Source of the DNA: Fulvia fulva
Taxonomy: Eukaryota > Ascomycota > Dothideomycetes > Mycosphaerellales > Mycosphaerellaceae
NCBI RefSeq assembly: GCF_020509005.1
Contig: NC_063021.1
Span: 434,001-498,000, forward strand
DNA: 64,000 bases
Direction: 5' to 3'
Shown: one piece after another, positions 56,019 to 64,000 of the stretch
How the letters are laid out: the number at the start of each line of letters is the position of its first letter
Numbering within the stretch: position 1 is the first letter of the stretch
Program-made: the position numbers and the translations under genes
The notes under the pieces: model-generated
Databases searched by the model: none
Told to the model about the DNA's origin: nothing
Seen by the model: only the letters and a program-made list of their open reading frames with translations

Positions 56019-59000
56019 TCAAGCACCAGGTTCATACCTCCAGCCACCATCCCTCACAACCCTCTCCCTCATCTCCATATCCCTCCTCTTCTCCGCACTC
56101 GTCACGGCATCGCCAGTCTCATGCCACATAGCACTGCTGCCGCGATCACGGAAACGCTTGAGACGTTCCTGGTTCTTGCTGTTCTTGAAGACTTCGTCCA
56201 TTTTCAGCTCGCCGATAGGTCCAAACACCGTCTCGGGATCGACGAGTTGTTGTTGTGTGAGGAGGTCCCGAAGAGCAGGACTTGCCACCCATGACGGAGC
56301 ACGGAAGCCGCCGCCGGCCTCTTCCTCGTCGCTCTCGTCCTCGGAGTCGGTGGCGATGTCTGGAAGCTCGATGTTGTCGCCTTGTGGGTAGTGTGGTGTT
56401 GACTTGGCAGACTTCGGTGCCTGCGCGGGTCGTGATGGCGTCTTGAACTTGCTTGGGTGAGCATTCTCGTACCCTGGGTGCATCTGCGAACTAGATGCGT
56501 GGTGTGCTGCAGGTGGATTCTGGTTCTCGCCAAATGGTATGCGGGCATTTGACATCTGTGCAAGCTGGCTGGGATGTGTGGGCTTGTGTTGATTGTGGTG
56601 CTGGGACGTGACGGCGGCCTTGTAGATATTGCTGTGGTGAGCTGCAGGGGGTGGGGCATGGCTGTAGCCTGAGAACTTGGGTAGTGTCTCCTGTGAGATG
56701 TTAGTAACTGTATTCGCCGCCCGATGGATGCAACATACCTTGCGCAAAGTTGATGGCCGCTTAGGTGGAGCCATGACTGATCGCCGCTCGCCCTTTTCTT
56801 CTTGCTCCTCGTTGGTCCTTCGTCGTTTGGCATCAGCTTGCTGGTATGATGGAGGACCACGAATCATGCCCGGTCGATGCGCTGTAGCAGCGGGATTGTC
56901 ATCCTCATCGGTGGGCAGCATTCTCTTCGCAGGCTTAGCAGGGTTCGGCTGAGGAACAGTGTTTTTCGTGAGTTGTCTCAACGTGCCAGGAAGGTCACCT
57001 CGTGGGTGCGCTTGTGCTTGTTGAGCACGCTCTCGTCGGATGGCCTCAGCCAGCTCGTGAGCTTCCCTCGCCTTGCGAGCATCTTCCTGTTGTCGAAGCT
57101 GCTCTTGCTCACGGCGTTGCTGAGCAATGTGCTCCTGCTCACGTCGCCGTTGCTCCTGGTGTTCGTGCTCCCGTCTCTGAAGGTCTTGTCGATCTTGCTC
57201 ACGCTTGCGCACTTCCGCAGCCTGCTTTTCAGCGGCTCTGCGTTGGGCTGCGAGCTTGATCTCGTGCACACGCTGTTGCTCAGCAGCTTTTCGCTCTTCT
57301 TCGGCACGCTTCTCCTCTTCCGCCTTCGCAGCACGTTTACGCTCAAGTTCTCGCTTCTTCTCGAGCTTCTCGGCAGCTGCCCTCTCATCCGCTTCCTTCT
57401 TGCGCTGAGCAGCCTCGAGTGCTCGTACACGAGAGTTCGTTGGCTGGGCAGATCCAGGTCGGTGGCCTTGAGCAGAAGACGTCCGTGGTGGCATCTTCGA
57501 TGCTGTTGGTGGTGCAGAACTCTCATACTGCGACTTGCCAAGAGCAGAAGAGCCGAGCCTCTGCGATTGGGAAGCAACCTTGATCGACATTGGTGCCGGC
57601 TTTGTGGGCTCTCGTGTTGGCCTGGCGAGTCTCCCGGGTGCCCTCAGCTTGCCAGACGGAAGCATACTACCCTTCGGTGGTGGCGGAGGTGGCATCTCGT
57701 TCTCAGAAGCAGTCTCGGTTCCAGCGGTCCCTGGTCGCCCGGGTTGTGAAGCAGCCTGCTTTTCAGCTTGCTTTCTCTCTTTCTCCAAACGAGCAGCTTC
57801 AGCCTTCTCGGCTTTCTCAGCTTTCGCCAGCTCTTCTGCCTGCTGCTTAGCAGCCTTCTGAGCCTCTTTGTGACGCTCCTTCTCGAGCTGATCTGCGGCC
57901 TTTTGCTGTGCCTTGAGCTCCTTCTCCTTGCGCTTGTCGCTCTCGGTACTGCTCCTCGTCTTTCTGCTGGGACTGAACGAGATGATCGAGTTGTTCCTAG
58001 CTGGGCTCGCCCTGACATCATTTTGCGAAAACAGAGCACCTGGCATATTGAAGATTTTGTGGTCGCCGGAGTCCCGCTTTGGTGATCGATGTGGTGCTGG
58101 CGAGTTGTTGTGTGCCTCCAACTTGGCAGCAGCACTGGCGCTAGCAGATGAAGCAAAGATACTCTTAGCAGACTTCAATGCAGACCAGAGCCTGTTCTTC
58201 GAGGCACTCAATGGACCATCTCGCTGGCTCTTGCCCATGGGCGAGCCAGCAGGTGTCGTAGAGTCCAGCGCTTCTGCCAGGTTTGGATGTGAGACTGATG
58301 TCGCTTTCTGGTGTCGCGATTCAGCAGTGGCATTCGCCTTCTCTGGTGACATTATGGTCATAGTTGAGAGCGACTTTTGGTGCATCGTTGGTCGTGCCGG
58401 AGACACAGCATCTACCGTCACTTGCTGAATTGTGGCCTCTGATGCTTTCGACTTCAACACCTGCGCTGGCTTAGTAGGTGCTATCCAGTCATCGTCCTCG
58501 TCCTCGACAGGTGCAGCAGTCAACTGATCTGCCAGTGCCTGTTGGTCGAACACGTCTGTCGCTTGCGAACCCGCAGGCTCAGCACCTGGCAGCTGAGGAT
58601 AAAACGGCTGGGAAGTAGTCTGTGTGATGTTGTGGATGCTCTTCGATGGCCTGGGCTCCTTCGTCTTGCCCAGCATGTTCAGTCGCTCGTGCAGCAATTG
58701 TGTAGATGTCTTGCTATGCGCTCGTGCCTCCGTCGCCTTCTCTTGCATGGTCTCATCCTCATCGTCATCGACGTCCGCCGGCTTGCTGACCGACTTGCTG
58801 AAAAAGCTGCTCCGCGCACGATCGAGCGGTCCCATGCTGCGCTTTGCACCGAGTGGCTCTCGCGCAGGAAGTGCAGAGAATGTGAAACTGCTCTTTCGCT
58901 GAAGGAGCTTCTGTGGGCTGGAATGGTCAGACTCGGGCGAGCCGTTCTCCATGTCAGTATCCACATCGTGTTCTGGCTCAGCCTCCGATACCTTGACCTC

Positions 59001-59841
59001 CTCTTCACGCTGCAGCACCTGTTCCTGGACGGGCGCGACATTCTCGTCCTGAACTTCTTCTTCGATCTCCGCTGGCTGGTCATCTCCATCCGCATCGGCC
59101 ATAATTTCGTCTGTGACAGCGGGCGCATCGTTCTCTGTCTCCTTGGCGGACACGAAAGAGTCGTCACTAGCGCCAGTCTCGTCCTCCTTTCCGTCTTTCA
59201 CTACACGTTGTGCAGGTGGCTGGTCGTCTCGCAGCGGGACCTTCACAGTCTCTCCGGCTTGTGATGATGTCGCAATGCTTTCCAGCTGGGTTTGCGCGTC
59301 GAGCTCCATTTCATCATCCGTCATCATGCCATGGTAGCCAGAGTCGATATACGCTTTGGCAGCACGATTGGGACTCGTTGCCCGGCTGACGGGCTTGTTG
59401 AGGGGTATGCGATTCTCGACATCCTCGGCGATCTGGAACTGCGCGACTTTGTCGTAGAACGCTGTCTTAGTCGCATATGCAGGCGCGGGTTGTGCATTGG
59501 GTGCGAAGATGTCGGTTAGTGGTTGCCGGGGTGGCAGAGCGTTGACCTTACGCGCAGTTCGTGGTGTCTTTCCGCGTAGCTTGCCGGGCGTCTTGAACAT
59601 GTCGGCGAAGTTACTACGATATATCAGTATGTGTCATCGTCCACTTCCCCTCACTTGCGGCGACATACGTTTGTGATGGGGTAAATATGTCGTGCATATG
59701 CTCGTTCAGCCATTCCAGCTCGTTCCTGACACTGAAGCTGAACTCGTCCACCTCTTGTCCGACAAACTCGTCGGCCTGTTCTCTCTCGTTCTCGATCCAT
59801 CCTGACGACCCGACGGGCGGCGCCTTAGTCCGTGTCGCCAT
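56019..59841 (-). CDS. INCENP / Sli15, chromosomal passenger complex scaffold
   Basis: Exon 1 (59841-59669, with an ATG context in MATRTKAPPVGSSGW), intron 59668-59614, exon 2 59613-56739, intron 56738-56691, exon 3 to 56019: 1,239 residues. The C-terminal IN-box (IELPDIATDSEDESDEEE, WVASPALRDLLTQQQLVDP, GPIGELKMDEVFKN) binds and activates Aurora kinase. A very long Lys/Glu/Arg/Gln-rich single alpha-helix or coiled coil (about 560-920) precedes it, as in animal INCENP. The middle has many Ser-Pro sites. It guides Aurora/Ipl1 to centromeres and the spindle midzone. The second intron (48 nt) is divisible by three and stop-free with a perfect TACTAAC branch site, so retention would add 16 residues. 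Confidence 0.9.
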
Positions 59842-60169
59842 GGTCGAAGGGTGTGGTGTGTTGATTATGCGCGTTGTTTACTCCAATTCAATGCTGCCAA
59901 GATGGCGTCCAAGAGTTGCAATGCAGTAGGTGAGGGCTAGCTATGCATCGTCCAAGAAGTCGCCAGTGTTGTCGTCGAGTAGTCGTCGTGTCGCAGTTGT
60001 CGTCGGTGGGTGATTCTCACTTGTTGGGCGCGTTGATCTGACGCAAGTGCCATCAGTTCAATGTTGTTTTGGAGACCTCAGACGGCCAAACACGGAACAG
60101 CCCGCTCGCGAGATCCCGACGTCCAACACCGTACACTAATCTCAGCCTATCAGAACCCCTAACGCAAGC
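59842..60169. promoter_or_regulatory. INCENP promoter region
   Basis: About 330 bp separate the INCENP ATG from the start of the TA-rich mutated block. Composition is normal up to about 60160, then changes abruptly. Confidence 0.45.
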
Positions 60170-61214
60170 TCGCTTCGTTACCTAATAGAAACAAGTCTAG
60201 GCTACTAAAGCGTAGGTGGTCTAAGGGCGTAAGTCGCGAAAAGCGCTATCGCTACGTAGACGCGTGCCTATTTTATACTATAATAGCTTATAGTTAATAT
60301 CTAATTACTCTAACTTATACGCAACGATAGCGGTATTAAGATATATTTTCTAAGTTATAAGTATATAGTTCTATATACATAAGTCCCCTCTATAACCTTC
60401 TATAAACCGCTTATTAATAGCTATACTATAGTAAAAGCCTTAGGGATCTTACTACGATATATTTCTATATCCTATTTTAGTATATAGACTATAGCGACTA
60501 CTCCTCTACGACTACGTACCCGTTTACGACTAATAATATACTGTTCTACGCGTACAGGTCGGCGCTATTGCTCTATAAAGAGATATTTATGTAATACTAT
60601 ATAGGCTTAGGTAAGGATAGCGCCTTTAAGAGCTTATAATCAAACGATAGTAGTATACATTAGGTAAATTCCGCGCGATATCTAGGAATATAATAGAACT
60701 AGTAGGAAGAGGAGGCCTAGAAGATAGTATACGGCTATTGTCGTAGCGTTATACGCGTATAGCTACTATATAAGAAGCCGTAGAAGAGAATCGTAAAGAA
60801 TCGGATAATAAGGGTAATACTACGTTAAATTTAGACTTATTAGACGTACTAGATAACCTATAGGATCCTTCCGATATATAGTAAGGCCGATATAAGGTAT
60901 TATAGGTATTACTTAGTAGTTTAGAGTATAAGGTCTATCGATAGTCCTAGCTATAGATATTTAAGTCGGCGACGTAGTCGCTATACTAATATACTCTCGT
61001 ATCTAATAATAGGTCGTATCGCTTATATATAGATTTAGTAATACGTATAGCGTAGTTTCGAAGGCGTATAATACCGCTAGTATAGTATACCGAGGATTAT
61101 AGGCCGTAGTATTTAGCCTCTAGCCCTAGCGTATCGTTCTTATCTAATAGGAGCGTAATACTATTCGACTCGTCTAGTAGTAGTACTTTATATACTAATA
61201 TACTATAACGTACT
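60170..61214. mobile_element. RIP-like degraded repeat DNA, identity unknown
   Basis: TA is very frequent while CA and TG are scarce, on both strands, with CG still common. This is the footprint of RIP acting at CpA. Stops occur in every frame and no protein could be read. It is probably an old transposon or nested fragments. Confidence 0.7.
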
Positions 61215-61250
61215 TTACTACCGAGCGGGCTATACTACCGAGCGGGCTAC
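61215..61250 (+). repeat. short direct repeat, possible transposon end
   Basis: TACTACCGAGCGGGCTA occurs twice in tandem, 16-17 bp apart, the second followed by CTTTTACT. Such a motif at the edge of a pogo/Fot1-type relic may be its terminal inverted repeat. No reverse-complement copy was found downstream, so the 3' end may have been lost. Confidence 0.4.
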
Positions 61251-61329
61251 TTTTACTAAGAACTATACCACTTCTATAGATATAGCTATATAACTACTAT
61301 TATAGCGTATATTATCTTTAAACGAGGCC

Positions 61330-62060
61330 AAACTGACCTTCGCTATCTAGGCTACGAAACGCGACGCGACAATCACAAATCGACTTACTATAAAGGTATA
61401 CGACGCGTCTCGAACTATACTAGGGTATCGATTGAATAGACGACCTCCTCGGGGTAACTACGAGCCTAATTCGAAGAAGCTTATAGAGCTAGAAGAGAGG
61501 GTGATACTTAAGTATATACTCGAGCTAGATCTTAGAGGTTTCCCGCTATTAAAGGCTAGTATACGAGTAATAGCCAATTTATTACTATAAGAGAAGGGTC
61601 TTAAACCCGCTAGTCTTAATTAGATAGACAGGTTTATTAGGCGGTATCGTAAGCTAAAGGTTTGTATAACACGTAGATATAATCGTTAGCGAGCCCTAAT
61701 AGAAGATCTAGACGTTATCGAGAAGTAGTTCTTACTTATACGTAATATAAAGGAGAAGTATAGTATCCTTAACTAGGACACCTATAACTTCGACGAGATA
61801 GGGTTTATAATAGGTGTTATTACGTCTTAGAGCGTCGTTACGGGCTCAGAAAGGCGTAGTAGAAAGAGGAAGGTCGTTTAATAGGGTAATAGAGAGGGAG
61901 TAGAGAGATAGCGTATTAGATAGCTCTAATACGAAGCGAGATTAGTAAGCTACGTAAGTCTAACGAGGCCCTTATATAGTAGAAAGCACGAAAGCGTAAG
62001 TATATTTAGTCTAGAAAAACACGACACATTCGAAAGCTCTTATTAAGGCTATTCTAACGA
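61330..62060 (+). mobile_element. degraded Fot1/pogo-type transposase
   Basis: One frame reads, between stops, NYEPNSKKLIELEERVILKY, ILELDLRGFPLL, then KEKYSILN(stop)DTYNFDEIGF and SVVTGSERRSRKRK. This order (CENP-B-type HTH, NFDE-GF at the first catalytic Asp, VVTGSERR) identifies a Fot1-like DDE transposase. TAA and TAG stops sit where Gln codons (CAA, CAG) would be expected, as RIP produces. After about 61880 most of the catalytic domain is missing, and a Lys-rich C-terminal fragment appears by 61950-62060. Not functional. Confidence 0.75.
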
Positions 62061-62149
62061 TATATAAAGCAGGCTACTGCCCCTAGGACTAAGGGAGTTC
62101 TACCTTATTTAATCTAGATAGCTTAAAGCTCTCTTCACCCTGTTTCTTC

Positions 62150-64000
62150 AGCTCCAAACGCCGCGGAGGTGCCTAGCTACATTAGGTAACTCCTAGGTAA
62201 TAGTAGCCTAGGCTACGGCACTAACGGCGCCTACGGCCCTATAGGCGAAGCCCCCCTAAGACAACTAGTAGCAACTTGTAGAGGACGTAAAAAGTATAGA
62301 AACTAACGATCAGCTCCCTTACCGGTCTCTATAGGTAATAATTACTTAGCTACGTACGGCGCTTATACTATCGTATTACCGAGGGTAATAAGAAATGAGG
62401 ACGACGTCCTAGGTAATTAGTAAGGCCACCCGGAATCAACACCCCTATAGCTAGGTATCGGTCGCGGCATTAATACTAGGCCCCCGCCTAACGTACGATG
62501 TAGTTACGATCCGTATTGTAGTAAAGGAAGACTAGGCCGAAGTTACGAAGCTATCGAACAAGGAGCTCGCCTAACGAATTAACTAACTAGGGGTAGTCGT
62601 AGTGAACTAATAGTCTAACGGCACTCTATAGATCTATACTAGCTCTGCTACTACTAGGAGGCACCTAGAGGCATAGCTATAGTAGGTATCTAAGGTTGCG
62701 GTATTAGCGAAGGTCTTAACGAAACAATTTACGATCCTAGTCTACGATATACCTAAGGAGTTTGACTTAACTAACTAAGGTTACCTACGTACTCTCTAAG
62801 AGGATAACCCGGTCACCCTGAACTCTCTAATCTAGAAGGCGACTTGGCTCTATAGGAAATAGCTAGAAGGTAAGAAGGCCTCGGCGCTAATAGTATAGCT
62901 ATAAGACGCGAAAGCGGCGGATCTAGCGATAGAACAAGGCCTAGTCTAGTAATATAGCCTTAAGATAGTAGAAAAGCACTCCTTATCCTTTCGTGTCCTC
63001 TAATACTTTAAATGCTAATAGTATAGATACCAAACCTACACGTACATAAACAAGTAGGCCTACTCGAACTATATAGGAGACTATATATCTAGAGACTATA
63101 CATCGACTACGAGACGGTACGCGAACTGTCCGGGGTACTACCTATCGTATAGTACGGAATGCCTATAGCGGAAACTAGCGAAAAACAAGGCAATTATAAA
63201 TAGAACCGTCGCCCTAAGATTCTACGGCGACCGTAAGGCTAGCCTATACCGGAACTAACTAGCGGCGGTCGGGTATAAGCGCCCTAGGGCCGAGAACGAT
63301 ATAAAGGATACGTAACCTAGGGCGTACGGGAGGCTACGTGCTCTACTAGCTACGGCGAGGGAATCTAACTAGGCCCGGCTCCCCTTTAGTATATAGCCGA
63401 TAGGCGTAGACTAGGACGTATAGGGTAGTAGGACATAGGACGATATAGAGGAAATAATTGTCGATGCTAATAACTAGCCTCGATACGCTTAGTATTATCT
63501 AGTATAACGTCAACTATAGCAAGGATATAGTCTAGAACCATTTCCTATACGAGGCGGACCCGCGCGTCTACTACGTCCTAGTAATCTAGGAGCTATAGAT
63601 TAACCCGTACTATAAGAGACTAACGACCTACAAGTTACTAGGCTATACGATATACCTACGAGGCGACGGCAGACCCCGTACGTACTTCTATATTAGCAAG
63701 GACATACTAGAATCCGACTAGGAGGTAGTCTACTACGTAGACGAAGAAGGCGGGGGCGATATTACCTCCCTCTACGTAGGTAGCACCTAGATATACAACC
63801 TATATATATAACCGCTAGCCTCGAGGTCTAGCCGCGACCTAGGGGTCTATAGATACCTAGACAGTGCGCTTAAGAGACAAGGGTGCCATATCGTAGTAGG
63901 AGACTTTAATATACACTACCGTTCCTAGGAAAGCCTTATATAGCCGCACCCTATAGCCGACGAAGTACTCGACTTAATAGCGAGTAACGTAATTGCCCTT
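62150..64000 (+). mobile_element. degraded Tad1-like LINE (gag, then endonuclease), runs off the window
   Basis: The gag-like part shows ADLAIEQGLVW, a YFKC zinc-knuckle start at about 63000, then RRYANCPGYY and STEC, with interspersed TAA/TAG. From about 63450 a second region reads like an endonuclease/exonuclease/phosphatase domain: IVVGDFNIHYRSW near 63900 and IADEVLDLIASNVIAL at the window end. This gag-EN order is that of Tad1/I-clade non-LTR retrotransposons of fungi. Reverse transcriptase should lie beyond 64000. RIP-type stops throughout; inactive. Confidence 0.75.

Noticed and set aside
56877..57749. 290-codon Leu/Ser-rich plus-strand frame with apparent membrane segments
   Set aside because: Antisense of the Lys/Glu/Arg-rich INCENP helix, which reads as Leu/Ser/Phe on the other strand.
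61215..61250. CRISPR-like or satellite array
   Set aside because: Only two copies of a 17-bp word; more likely a transposon end.

Overview
This window is nuclear DNA of a filamentous ascomycete (Pezizomycotina, most likely a dothideomycete; the class is inference). The support is many short introns of about 45-100 nt with GTRNGT donors and CTRAY-like branch sites, fungal families (Zn2Cys6 factor, TEA/AbaA factor, HET domain, PhiA-type wall protein, GRASP, INCENP), and a terminal block mutated in the style of repeat-induced point mutation (RIP). No tRNA, rRNA, CRISPR array or bacterial feature was seen. Starts below are ATGs chosen by eye, and exon joins were checked for reading frame.

0-13.4 kb is an accessory-looking region. 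It holds four diverged copies of a family that opens with a motif like LPxELRxxIY (2EXR/F-box-like), a Zn2Cys6 regulator facing an MFS pump, and an NAD-dependent reductase. Most of these genes carry one lesion each: an in-frame TAA at 536, a TGA at 4423, an MFS gene cut at both ends, a frameshift near 9.55 kb and a TAA at 11818.

13.4-19 kb encodes secreted proteins: an aldose 1-epimerase, a pepsin-like protein with a damaged active site, and two small cysteine-rich proteins lying among a diverged direct duplication of about 290 bp.

20-31.6 kb is conserved housekeeping and developmental content: a zinc-ribbon protein, an LC8 dynein light chain with six introns, Mrd1 (pre-rRNA processing), AbaA (conidiation) and an amino-acid transporter.

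31.6-46.4 kb has a long gene-poor stretch, a proline-rich secreted repeat protein, an acidic charged protein, a GH3 beta-glucosidase with a one-base frameshift, CCT3 and a TLC-domain membrane protein.

46.4-53 kb holds a short HET-domain gene and a large membrane protein gene. The membrane gene is framed by two copies of a roughly 230-bp sequence in inverted orientation, and a third partial copy lies upstream. A PhiA-like wall protein follows.

54-60 kb encodes GRASP/Grh1 and INCENP/Sli15. From about 60.17 kb to the end the DNA is TA-rich and full of stops. It contains the wreck of a Fot1/pogo-type transposase and of a Tad1-like LINE (zinc-knuckle gag, then an endonuclease that runs off the window).
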